Source: Wuchereria bancrofti (taxonomy: Eukaryota > Nematoda > Chromadorea > Rhabditida > Onchocercidae). From it: a DNA stretch of 64,000 bases. A model generated the notes under the pieces. It was given only the letters and a program-made list of their open reading frames with translations. It had not been told where the DNA came from and ran no database searches. Location of the stretch: NCBI GenBank assembly GCA_005281725.1, contig SSBO01000012.1, forward strand, positions 17,532,825 to 17,596,824, written 5' to 3'. Position numbers and translations under genes: made by a program. This document shows, piece by piece, positions 1-11,690 of this stretch (position 1 is the stretch's first letter; every line of letters starts with the position of its first letter).

Positions 1-473
1 TCCGATTTGTACCTTTGATAGAGCAAAAACACGTTCTGGAATAAGAAGAAGGAACGGAACATTCGTTTAAACAAAACTTCCCAAAAAATTTGGCATCCCA
101 AATTTAGTGGACCATATCTTTTCAGTAGTAGCAACAACATATTGAAGAAGAGACAAATAAAATAGGTCGATGGACGAATATTTAACAGAAATTTTCTGCC
201 TTCTAATAAACCTTATAAAAAAATACTGATAGTAAAATCATAGCTTTTAGAAATGTGTTTCAGAATAAATAGATGATACTTAAAAGGTTTGCTGGAAAAA
301 ATGGGGAAAAGAATTCTCGAGAAAAAGGGGAATATCGCAAAGAAATGTATTATTCATTTTGATGGAAAAGTTACCAATAAATGAAGCAGAAGGGAGTGAT
401 AAAGAGAGATATCAAGCATTGTTGTGGATAGCATGAAATTATTTACAGAATCAGGAAAATAAGCATATAAAAG

Positions 474-960
474 AAATGGAAATATGAGTACGCTCCATTT
501 GTTGTTTTTATTGCTGCACCAAATCTGCACGGTTTGCAAGATGTAAGTTTTTGAGCCGAAATTGTAAATTTCTAAAAACTTCAAAAGAACTTTGCAGCGA
601 TAATAATGCCTTTATTCCTGAAATTTTCTAACATAAATTTAACACTGGCCTTTTGTTTATGCTTTTTCAAACGCAGCATTTTTTAAAAAGTCAAAGGTAA
701 TTATATCACTTATTTTAAGACTCTAAAATTTTGAATTTTATAAAATCTTATTTACAGCTATCAATAATAAAATATTACAGCCAGATGGTAGCTTGGAACG
801 TTTGCTGCGAGAAAGTGAAATTCTCCGGCAGGCATTTGGTCACCTTTTTGATTATGTGATACTGAATAACGATATTGATGAGACAATTCGACAACTGGAG
901 CTTGTTGTGGAGAAACTTAACGCCTGTCCACAGTGGGTGCCAGTTTCCTGGATCTATTAA
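474..960 (+). CDS. lin-2: LIN-2/CASK-type MAGUK, 3'-terminal exons (partial)
   Basis: The two exons are about 474-542 and 781-960 (stop 958-960). They encode the end of the guanylate-kinase-like domain. The first reads EYAPFVVFIAAPN and ends at a GTAAGT donor. The second reads DGSLERLLRESEILRQAFGH and continues to the C-terminus PQWVPVSWIY, nearly identical to the CASK/LIN-2 ending PQWVPVSWVY. CASK/LIN-2 is a membrane-associated scaffold (CaMK-like, L27, PDZ, SH3, GK domains) that in worms works with LIN-7 and LIN-10 in receptor localisation. The junction keeps phase 0. The start of the first exon is uncertain: the in-frame stretch upstream reaches a stop near 468-470, so I place the acceptor at about 473, which has a poor pyrimidine tract. 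Earlier exons are not visible and probably lie before the window. The last exon is very secure, the one before it good. Confidence 0.88.
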
Positions 961-2670
961 TTCCTTGTTATAATTTTTACTGATCTTTAGTGATGTTCCT
1001 TCATTCTTATAGAAAGTAGTTCTATCCTGAAGACTAGTGCGGGAGGCACTAAAAGTCATTAGATCTACTGATATTACATAGGAAAGGATTTGCTGTTTCT
1101 TCAGGATTGACTGTCCAAGATAAGTAACTGATCTTATGCAATAGTCTTACATGTTAATTCGATCTTCTGCTGTACTACAGTGATTCTAAACAGGATTAAT
1201 AAGTAGACTAGCTATTCTTATTCCTAAAAAGTACATTAAAAATGAAATTTACTAGGCTAAGGAGGGGATGACTATAAGTGAGGAGAGAAGGAGATCTTTT
1301 CTTCTATTTGGTGTTCATAAGTGAATACTTATCAGTTTTGTTGCGTGCACTGATATGCTATGATTAACTTTCTTCATTGTGGTGTATTATGTTTTGTTTA
1401 TATTTAATTTCTTTTCCTTCTTTCTCAGTGATTTCACAAGTTTCTTCAAATATATCAGTTTGCGTCGGCTAACAAATTGATAATTAAAATTATCACTCGA
1501 AACTTGACAAGCCTGTCTGCTATACTCTTTTAATTTTAGCTAGACTTCTTTAGACAGTGAGTAGAATGGAATCCCTATGTTTAGATCCAAAAATTTCCTT
1601 CTAACAAAGTGACCTTATTGCGTTATGTAAGCATACACATACACAGGATTTGACCTGTCATGAATACGTAGAATCTAGCTTTTTTTCCAGAAAATTAAAT
1701 AGTATATACTTTTACTTTCGTAATAATGTTTAGGTCTTTTAAGATTCTTGGCAATGTGCCTCAAGTTTTGACTCTGCTAAACTTCCTGTTTGAAGTCCAA
1801 AGCTTGTTATGAATTTTATCACTGCTCTATCTTGACGCCGTATGCTTACATACTTATCACTGATTATTGTAGAAGACGGATTGAGTCTCTGCAGCTTGCA
1901 AATCTTTATTTCTTTTATTGTTGATTTTAATGTTTTGAAAGTGATAAAAGTTAAGGTTAAAATGTTTCTGTTCCTTAACATTAGGGAGTGCAGCGCAGAA
2001 AAGTTGTTTAGTTTTGTTAATAAATGCTCATTTTTGTTAATAATTTAGGACGATAGATCATTAAGGAGATAAAAGACTTAGTCTTTAGTTTACATGATCC
2101 TGTCTAATTTCAGCAACATTTGACGTATTACTTTGATGAAGTGACTGTTTCATTCCGTTACACAGTATGAACATATAATTTGTAATCGTATAAGCAATAA
2201 AATCAGACTGGATCAGTTGGTATTGTCGTCTTACACTCTCCACCATTCCGCAAATAAATAGGTGGACTTTAGAAGTATACAAGGGAATGCGTATCCAATA
2301 AACAGAGAGATATCATTTCTCCTGAAAATGTTGATGATATAGGCCTACTACTTGTTAATACCAATTAGACAACTTAGTAAGTAAAACGAAGTAAACTACA
2401 ATTTATTGGTCGCTAATTTCGTGAAGTGTGTAGGAGAGTTGAAGATATCATTTCAAAAACGAAAATTTCTTTACCTGACTACCAGCTGTTTTATCTTTTT
2501 AATGCTATCAAATGGTTCTTTGGCGTTTTTTTTACTGCGTTTTGTAGCATATTTCCCCGTACCTCTACCACTGCTTCCCCCTCTGCTACCAGTTTCTTTC
2601 TTCTCACTTCAAGTAATTAGTTAGTGAAACACAATGTTTACTAATAACTAAAATTCTTCAAGCGAATAAT
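961..2670. other. No recognisable gene
   Basis: This is the 3' flank of the LIN-2 gene and AT-rich intergenic sequence. Short open frames occur on both strands, but none has convincing splice signals, composition or family resemblance. Confidence 0.6.
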
Positions 2671-2679
2671 ATTTTATCT

Positions 2680-4175
2680 TCAATCAGGGCACAAAAAGGC
2701 GACCTCTCACAGCATTCAATTTCGATCGTCAGAAAATAATTAAGGAACACATTGTTGACAACAAGGCTTTTTTTGTAATGGCTTATACAGAAGCAACAAA
2801 CTTCACCACCTTTATCCTCTTTTTTCTCTTCTTCCTCATCACCATCTTCTGCCGGTTTTCTTTTTTCTTCATTCTCAAACCATTTCTTATATCACTGTAA
2901 TACAAACTATAGATTCAATCAAGAAGTTCTCATTTTGGCACAAAAATAAACATACAGGATGTTTTTTATCAGTTCCGCTTATCAAGTTTCATCTGTTATC
3001 TTTTAACATTAGTTTTTGAAGTGCTGATTAAACTTTCATTAGATTTACTTAGTTTAATGCAAAGAAGGCTAGTAATGAAACCTTCCTTATGTCGTCAACA
3101 TCTTCGAGATTTGTATTGGCTCTTGATTTCTGATCATCATCCTATAATCATATTTAATTTTTTGTCTAATTAATTCCATGTAAACTTCCTAAAGTTAGCC
3201 TCTACTGATCCTATTTACCGTCGAATTATTTTTCTCGGTTTTTTTGCTTCAGTGTACGACAATTTCCAAGACTAACTGTCCCTTAAGTTGCTACCAACAT
3301 ATTTTCATTGATAATAAAACTTAGCGGACGAATAAAATGCCAGTGACAAGCTTAGCGCACAGTACATGACTCCAATTCACCTCATTTTTCTTTTTACCAT
3401 CCCTTTCAGAATCCCAGTCACTCAGTACATCGTCCATAGTTGGATAATCACCTTTGCCACGTGTTTCTTTGCCTTTCGCTATTCGTTCCTGCAACACTGA
3501 ATGATAAACGTCGGATGTCAGATATCTCGAGCCATTTTTTTAAAGATCTGCTTAAATACTTGCAATTCTGGACGAATTCAACCACCAGCTGTTCTTTGCA
3601 TCGTTCAAGTGATTTTCTTGAAATATTGACTGTTAAAAAAGTGCGAATGCTAAAAATAATTTTTGTTCAAAAAAGGCATTGAATTTCACACCTCTTTAGC
3701 ATTTCGTTTCATAATTTTAGGTTTTATTTCTTCAATACGTTTTTCCTCCATCTCCTTCAAGCGTTCTTTTTCCTTCTCTGCTAAATTGGGATTTTTGCCA
3801 AATTAGGACTTTTTCTAAAATTAAGGTCAACATTGAGTTTACTCAATGCATTTTTGATTCCATTTTGAATCATTTTGGCTTTTCTTCCAGGAAAATAATG
3901 ATTTCTTAAATAATACTCAGCTCAAGATCAGTAAATGACAAAAATGCGCTTCCGGAGGTAGAGGCATTTTTCAAAGATCTTCAAATAGGACTTTAATAAT
4001 CTAAAATCCAGGTACCATCTTCAACAGCTGAAGTGTGTTGTTCTTCTGGCGCTGCCCTTTTTTTTCATCTGGACTGTTACTTTTATCTTGTTTCTCCCTT
4101 ATTTTCTCCTCTGGTGCTGGAGTATGCGCATTTTTCACTTTTTTATTTATCTAAAAGCAGAGATTATACGATTAC
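2680..4175 (-). CDS. Unidentified lysine/glutamate-rich exons
   Basis: Three or four protein-like segments are readable on the minus strand. At about 4175-4060 there is a charged segment (TPAPEEKIREKQDK). At about 3780-3690, preceded by a TTTAGCAG acceptor, there is a coiled-coil-like segment (EKERLKEMEEKRIEEIKPK). At about 3530-3385 there is the most protein-like piece (YLTSDVYHSVLQERIAKGKE, then DYPTMDDVLSDWDSE), ending at a GTGAAT donor. At about 2890-2800, after a TTACAG acceptor, there is an acidic stretch (ENEEKRKPAEDGDEEEEKK). Frames do not join cleanly: in-frame stops lie just upstream of two of the pieces. I recognise no family. It could be a fast-evolving gene with extra introns, or a decayed one. 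Confidence 0.3.
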
Positions 4176-5344
4176 TCATAACGCTTCTTGTTTAAATCTC
4201 AATGAAACCAACAAGCATCGTTCGAAAATGCTGAAATCAACGTGGTAAGTCTTACTTCCATTTTTTCCTTTTCCATTTTTTTTTTTTAGTAAAGTATCTG
4301 AATGTAAGATGAAATAGGTAGATAAAAAAATCCTTCAGAACTGCAATTAAGCTTAATTGAGCCTTATACATTTCATATATAAAATAAAATCATTGGTAAA
4401 AAGAATTTCATGAAATGTTTAATTAATTATACTTCTGTAGTTTCATCTGTATCTAAAAGGTGTGCCTCTTAAAACGAATATCTTACATAGAGAGGCTAAT
4501 CTATTCTAAAAGCATTTTAACGAAATTTCCATTTTGTTGGTGGATTTCACGAACAACAAAAAGCTGAAACCTTGAAGTAAATGCTTTTTACTTAATTACT
4601 TGTGAAATTTCAAGTATTACAAATTATAGTGAATTCTCAAACGATTTTGATAGTTGAAAGTAATGCAAACATCAATGTTACTTCAGCTTTGTCCTTTCGA
4701 TCCTGAACTCGAGGCTTTTTGTGTGAGCACTGTGCTAATGAAATGACAATTATAACGCTTGACTGAAATGAAACAATTTTATTATTATATATTTTCATTT
4801 TTTTTTCCTGGTTATTGAACTTTTTGTTGTGGATAGTTTTTTGAATGTTTCTCTAGATCCATTTCATTCTAACAGTAGGCACTTCTATCCAAGTTGTTCG
4901 TTTGAATCAGACAGTTGAGAATGTTACCATATTTTATTTTACCATGTAGTTAGGAATCTCAGGAATTTCTTACTAATATTTGGTAAATAATTGTGAAAAA
5001 AAAGACAAAGACTACTTGACTGATCCATAATAGCAATGTAGTCATTTTCTATCTGAAATATAACTGTTCGGCTTTCATGCACTCCTAAAATTTATAATTT
5101 GTCCTATATCCTCAATAAAATTGAGGATATGGGATATTCACAACTTCTAGTCATTTTATATGATTCACATAATCAGTGATCAATATTTAAATATTACAGT
5201 ATATCAGAATACAAAAATTGTGATCTTATTGATCTTGCTGGTGACTGTCGGTTGCAGGTGGTTTTTGAATTTTGTTTTTCTCAATGTTTTTTTGCTGCTT
5301 AAATATAGTTTTTACACTGAGCATTTCTTTCCAATGCAGAAACT
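4176..5344. other. No recognisable gene
   Basis: AT-rich sequence with homopolymer runs. I see no supported exon, RNA gene or repeat. Confidence 0.55.
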
Positions 5345-5481
5345 ACCCTACTCCTTTAATGAAGGTAATGTTCTTCCTTAACTGCGAAGAAAACGACGAT
5401 AGCTGGAAAGCGGCACCTGTTGAATTATTAATTCATAGAGCAACCAGCCGTTCGTCGCGAAGAAATTTTTATACAATAGGT
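5340..5481 (+). CDS. Orphan exon, unknown product
   Basis: After a CCAATGCAG acceptor (near 5339), an open frame includes ATG at about 5360 (MKVMFFLNCEENDDSWKAAP) and then a basic, serine-rich stretch (RATSRSSRRNFYTIG). It ends in a good GTAAGA donor at about 5480, phase 1. A phase-compatible short terminal exon could follow the CTACAG acceptor at 6431, giving LYQRF and a stop, but that is speculative. I recognise no family. Confidence 0.3.
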
Positions 5482-7348
5482 AAGAACTAGCACTGATTAC
5501 AACATATAAAAATAATAAATGTCCAGTTAAAAATAACGTGATATTACTCGTTTTAATTAAGCTTCATTTAAAGGTTTTATTACTCAGTTTCAAATTATTT
5601 CTAGTTTCATATTAGTCAGTAAATAGGAGCATTTTATACAATTTCTTGTATTATTTTTTATACCGTGACAACTGACAAGTAAGAAGTTTTGCATTTCGTA
5701 AAAACTTTCTATATCCAATCGTTCTTCCTCCTTTTTGAAGATCCTTACTTTTTTTTGGAAAAAAACTGAAATATAAGTGAAAACCTTGATATTATTATGA
5801 CTCTTTTGAATAATAATAAAATGTACTCATTGGCTTTTCTACTTAAAAACCTTTCAGAATCAGCTCGTTACTTAATTTTTTTTTTTTTGAAAAACCTGCT
5901 TTTCCATCGTTTTCACGTTCGATTTCTCACGTCATTGCCAAATAAATTTTCGTTTCTCATTTCTGATTGTGGTTTAATATTTGTGTTGTATGATCTTGAA
6001 ACTTAACGCTGTAAAATGTTTACCACTGTCAGAGTACTAGCAGTTGTTCTAATAATATGACATCTTTCTAAAAAATCTTTATATATATATTTTTTTTACA
6101 TGACATTTAAAACTCTTAATTCGGAAACTGAAAAATCAAATTTATTTAGATGAGACCGTGGTAGTCGAACCTACTATAAAAATTTCTGTGATGCGAATTG
6201 TTTCAGGATGAATAGAATCATTTCGTCCATGAATGTATATCTGTACGATATATTACGTGAACTGGAATAAAGATAGTTTTCCAGGAAAGGACGGATAATC
6301 TTTGTCCAAGATGCTGTTGTGGTGGTGCCCGACCAGAGCAGAGAATGACGTTGAGAGATCATAACTGCCAGCATTAGAGGTCACGATTCTCCCTCTCACT
6401 CCTGCATAAAACTTTTAATCGATTTCTACAGGTCTCTATCAACGGTTTTAAATATCCTTGCGCTAATCAACTTCATTTTGCCACACTCCGACTCTTTCTT
6501 CTTTCACTTTGCCGATGGGTTGTAGCAGCTCATAAATGCACTTCCGGTGCCGATTTCAACCGATTCAGTAAGTCCGAAGTGCTACAAGTTTATCTCATAT
6601 TTACACTGAGATTTATGCTCACGTCCATTTATACTCTTTTCTCATCAGATTCCCAGGTTTTGCAACTATCTTTAATAAATTCCACTAAGGATCGAGATCG
6701 TCCCTCCCTTCTGTTCATCGTAGAAATAGAAACTTAGTCAATATAGTTTGAATTTATTTATTTCTACTTTCATAGATTGTTGTGTTATTTTTGTATGTGC
6801 TGCATTACAGCACCTGTTTATACAAAGTGAAAAATGATTAAACTTAGATGTAAACTGCTCATTCTCGTTCATTCGTCTTGTCTAGGAAGATCAGAATTCT
6901 TTATCGGCAATCATTCCTAAGAGACTGCGGATTGAGAAAACTTCTTTTCATTTGTGTCATTAATCTTGAATTAAAAATTTATAGGTTAGAAAAATTTTCA
7001 GATCACTATAATGAATTGTAAATCGCAATGACTTATTTGCACCGATAAATTCTTGTCAACTCAAACCTCCTAAATAGAATTTCTACAATATATTTCTATT
7101 TTTTCCTTCTTTTTTATTGATAACAATGTTCAATAAAGCTAAGATGACGACATATCGGAATTTGTAATGATCGGCAACAAAGACAATAAAATTTGTTGTA
7201 GTGATTTTATCATATCAGAGCAACCAACCGTCTCATGGGAAGGGTTATTTTATCTCGGAAGTTTCTCATTTTATCATTTTTCCGCATTAAATTACTACAG
7301 CGTGCTGTTAAAATTTCAAAGAAAAAATTCCCATTTAATTTCAAGAAA
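5482..7348. other. Gene-poor stretch upstream of the cathepsin B gene
   Basis: No exon is supported. A start-less open frame of about 105 codons runs on the plus strand from 6432 to about 6740, with a GTAAGT inside it, but I recognise no product. The last few hundred bases presumably hold the promoter and 5'UTR of the cathepsin B gene; I see no clear core promoter motif. Confidence 0.4.
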
Positions 7349-10300
7349 ATGTACCTTCCACCGGTGCCGTGGCTTTTTCTGCTTTCATTATATTATTTGG
7401 CAGCTGTAGCATTGGTCACTGATCCAGAAAGTTCCACGAAGTCCCTTTGGCAAGCTTCAAAGGAAAAGAGGAGGTAAGTACATTCTGATTTAAGCAAATC
7501 TTGGCCACAATTAGAATCCCAGTTGCAGAAACATGAGAACTAGAATATTTGAAATGGAACTAGAAATTATGATCCTTTCTACAAATTAATTAATAAATAC
7601 TACATGTCGTTTAGATTTCAAATTGCAAGAATACATACTGAATATTTTTGCAGATTTGTTATTGATGAATACAGAAACACTAAAATAGCTCCGGAAGCAG
7701 AAAATTTATCCGGTCAAGAACTTATCGATTACGTCAACTCACATCAAACACTATGGAAAGTAAGTTATTAATGAAGATCAGTGATACATAAAATGTGAAA
7801 AAAGTAGTTAAATTTGTTTGCGAGTTAACACCAAGTTCATTAGCTCTTGTATTTTCAGGCAGGAATGAATAAATTTAATTTATATAGCGATACTGTGAAA
7901 TATGGTTTGCTTGGTGTAAATAACATAAAAAAATCCATGGATCATAAGAAGAACCTGTCACCAATACGACATTCTAATATATTTATTCCGGAATCATTTG
8001 ATGCTCGTAAAAATTGGCCAGAATGTGCATCGCTTAGGAATATCCGGGATCAGTCTTCTTGCGGCAAGACTTTTGGCTCTCATTCTGACAAAATATACAT
8101 TCAAATGTGAAAGTATAAGTCTTTTGATTATGTGCAGATTATAATGCTCTAAGTATTTGATACATGAAAGAGTAACTTGTTTCAGGTTCCTGCTGGGCAG
8201 TTGCTGCTGTGGAAGCAATGTCAGACCGAATTTGCATTACGTCGAAGGGTAAGAAACAAGTAATACTTTCAGCGGATGATCTTCTTAGCTGCTGCAAAAC
8301 CTGTGGTTTCGGGTAAATTGTTGCATTTTATCTGGGATTTTATATCCATTCATCTTTTCTTCATTTGTTTGCCTCAAGTTGCTGGATGTCATAGGTCACT
8401 GCAACAAAATTCATTGATGCATTACTTTCTTTTACACTCGACTAGTAGCTATTTTTTAATTGCCTAACTGTTTGTAACGATTAATAAAGGCCAGGATTTA
8501 TTATCAAATTTATGCGGTGATTCAAGAAGAGGATAACGGTTCTGAAATCTTTCTTATAAATATGAATTTCGTCAAAGTTTCACGATGCGAATTATCTGGC
8601 CAAATAGCCCATTGATACCTATACCTTGCAGCTGTTTTGGCGGTGAACCGATGGCAGCATGGAAGTATTGGGTTTTAAGTGGTATCGTTACGGGAAGTGA
8701 TTATACGAATCACAGCGGCTGCCGACCTTACCCATTTCCCCCGTGCGAACATCACAACAATAAGACGCACTATGAGCCATGTAAACATGACCTTTACCCA
8801 ACGCCGAAATGCGACAGGCAGTGTGATAAAAATTATAAAAAGCCGTACAAAGCTGACAAATATTACGGTTAGTTCGTCGCTGAGGAGCAATAGAGCAGTA
8901 CTTTCTAGTATCTCTCTGGAGCTCAAATAATGAATTTACTGATTGATTAGTTACTTCGCAATCTTGAGAGTTCTTGGGCACTGAAATTTAATAATAGCAT
9001 TGATAATGATGATTGATGATGATGAATAATAATAAATAATAATAATAAATAAATAAATAATTCATGATCAATCGAAGTTTCATTTTGAATTTCACATACA
9101 TTCAGCTCTTTCCTTTATCAGTTAACAATTCGTTGAGTATCTTAGAAAACCGTTAGACATTAACAATAGATAAAATGATTTGAGTGATTAGATATAGCTT
9201 GATTATAATGTTTAAATAATCCGATTATTAAAACTTGCAGGGGAACAGGCTTACAATGTTGAAAACGATGTAGAATTGATCCAGAAAGAAATCATGACGT
9301 TGGGCCCGGTTGAAGCTTCTTTTGAAGTATACACCGATTTCCTGCACTATATCGGCGGAATTTACAAGGTCTTTATGAAGTTGCGAAATTTTATGAGGGG
9401 AATTGATAAGGAACTTAAAAACTATTGGTGCTTCCGTCTGATAGTCAAATCTTTCAAGCCGACTTTGGCTCAGTTGTCCTTTATATTTGTTTTTAAACAG
9501 ATAAGTCAGGTAATGGAAATGAATTCATTATTAAAACAATGTTTCCTTTGTTTTGTGCTTTTCGTGCTCATTCTTGAATTCAAAGGAATGGCCTAAAAGA
9601 TTTAAAGACTTGGAAATATTGAATTTAGAAAGAACTGAAGTTTTTAAATGTCTTATTTTTATACATAATGAAGCATCAACAGTAGTAGTTATCCGAACTT
9701 GTGCCTTAAACAGAAGGATTAGAATGTATGGAAATTTTTTTAAGAGTTAGTATTTGGCATCCCACTTAAACTGATATTCCTTTCGTTTTCATATTATCAT
9801 CCAACAGTAGTAGTTACTAGAACGAAAAAGAAATTATGTTGTGTTTCTTATTCAGCTCATTGATCGATGTGGAATTCTTGAAACTATTATTTCTCTTTTC
9901 TGTTATTTAACTTCGTACATTTCATATAGAAACACAACACTTTCTTGTTCATTTTGAAGAAGCGTTCATGTCTCATAGTTTGTAACGAACCGATATGCCA
10001 TAGTCAACAGTTACTTTCAATAAATTTCACTGGGTTAAGAAGAATCAATGTATAATATTCAGCATGTGGCGGGGTCTGTGGGTGGTGGACATGCCGTGAA
10101 AATACTTGGTTGGGGTATCGATCAAGGTGTATCGTACTGGTTGGCGGCTAATTCGTGGAATACTGATTGGGGAGAAGATGGTAAGTCACTTTCAGTTTCA
10201 TTCCTTTTTGCAGAAAAGGAGATCCACTGTATAATTATTATATATGTAAAAAATTTGTTCTACTTATTCATTATTAATCTGATTTTAAATTTACTAACAC

Positions 10301-10502
10301 TCCGATATGTGTAAAAGATACTTCTTAGTGGATATAACTTTTCACACGGTTAACTACGCCATTCATAAAAGTATTTTCCGGTTATTTCCGTATTCTCCGT
10401 GGTGTTGATGAATGCGGGATTGAATCAGGTATCGTTGCTGGAATTCCTAGAAAGGAAGCTAGATCGAAATTCCGCGGAATCAATGAATTTCTGGGTGAAT
10501 GA
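7349..10502 (+). CDS. Cathepsin B-like cysteine protease
   Basis: A secreted or lysosomal papain-family (C1A) protease of 391 residues. Exons: 7349-7473, 7654-7759, 7859-8063, 8186-8312, 8632-8867, 9241-9368, 10063-10180, 10372-10502. Residues 1-23 form a signal peptide. A cathepsin B propeptide ([17 protein letters not shown]) follows, and the mature enzyme starts near residue 118 ([11 protein letters not shown]). Catalytic residues are intact: oxyanion Gln142, Cys148 in CGSCW, His319 in [12 protein letters not shown], Asn339 in NSWNTDWG. The occluding loop [12 protein letters not shown] keeps the paired histidines 228-229, so dipeptidyl-carboxypeptidase activity is expected. N-glycosylation sequons occur at N214 and N231. 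All phases agree. Intron 3 has a GC donor. Intron 7 has an ambiguous acceptor: the one giving the family-like WGEDGYFRI ends in CG, while the nearest AG (10370-10371) replaces the glycine with VFS in frame; my coordinates use that AG. Family assignment is certain; the exact cpr orthologue is not. Confidence 0.95.
8064..8185 (+). other. GC-AG intron (cathepsin B intron 3)
   Basis: The exon ends ..TCT TGC G and the intron begins GCAAGA and ends TTTCAG. Joining restores the invariant SCGSCW around the active-site cysteine. No GT donor nearby keeps this frame, so the GC donor is strongly supported. Confidence 0.9.
9001..9060 (+). repeat. (GAT)n/(AAT)n microsatellite in cathepsin B intron 5
   Basis: Imperfect trinucleotide and tetranucleotide repeats (GATGATGAT passing into AATAATAAT and AAAT units) lie within the intron. 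No function is apparent. Confidence 0.85.
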
Positions 10503-11690
10503 TAGAGAATGTTTGCAAATTTTAGACGAAAGTGAAGGCATGATCGCATCAATCAAAGATATTGTTCTTCATTCTGATCACTGTTTTTTAGCAGGCAATT
10601 CATGAAGATTTGTCCTCCTTACATTGATTCCAGTTCATTTATTATTATTATCGTGCATCAATATTTGGGAAGTAAAAGTTGCATTTCCTAATCGTACCAA
10701 TGTCTTCTTCCTTTAATCTGGAAAAGTAACTATATCCCATATCAGGAGTTTACTCTGATTAAGTTCATCGGTTTTTCAGTTATACCTTCACCTTATGATG
10801 GATTTTATATCTTTGTTTGTTTTAGGTAAAATCTACTAATCTTGAACAGTTTGATTATAAACTAGGTATATTCTTTTGCTTTTATAATAATTCGTTGCAT
10901 ACGCATAATGACCATTTCCTTTCACTTTTTATTGCTATGCTTGACAAATGAAACAGGGTAGGAATCAGTTATGTTTCGCTATAGAAGTGCGATCACAAGG
11001 AATGTCTGATATTTTTCGTTGACTGTAATTGTACAGAAATCTCCTAAAAAATGCTTGTAATGCTAGACGTTTTATCATTCTGCTAAATCTAAACGTTTGG
11101 TTGGCTTTTTGAACTGGACAGTGATAGCTAGATAAAATTAAAGGAGTGACAGCCATTGACAGTTAAAACTGAAACATCTGTTGCAGTTTTAATTATTTAA
11201 AAGAAAAAGGAACTGATGACTTTTACATCGAAGGCTAATAACATGGGATGTTACATAATCAGAGTAAATATTTAAATTTGACTAACAAAATATTTAAATT
11301 TTCATGAAAATTTGCAATTATATTTTCTTCGGTTAACAACTGGTGTGTATTTGTTAATTCTAGACTTCTATAAAGCAGCTGCCCTCAAAACCATTCTCAA
11401 TAACTACTTATTTAACTGTAATCACAAGTTCAAACAAACTGGAAAGCTGTTAAAGGCTATCATTGGTATGTCTGGTCAAAAGATTTTAGATTTGTATTTC
11501 TATTTGCATTTAGAAATGTGTAGGTAGTTCGAATTGTAGGCCTGATTTAACGACATTAAAAGTTATTAATTGGTTAGGCCTGAATTCAACATGAGTTCAG
11601 ACTTTTGAAAATAAATCAGGCTTAAGATATGAAAACTTCAGTTTGGGAGAATCTAGGCAAAGACTGTTATTCAGGCAAAAGAAGATAGTA
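10503..11690. other. Intergenic region between cathepsin B and the glycine-rich protein
   Basis: AT-rich, with no supported exon. A TTATTCAG acceptor-like site at 11667-11674, 16 bases before the next start codon, is a plausible trans-splice site for the downstream gene. Confidence 0.5.

Noticed and set aside
6140..6180. tRNA-like TTCGAAC-type motif near the sequence GTAGTCGAACC
   Set aside because: No cloverleaf arms or anticodon stem can be built around it.
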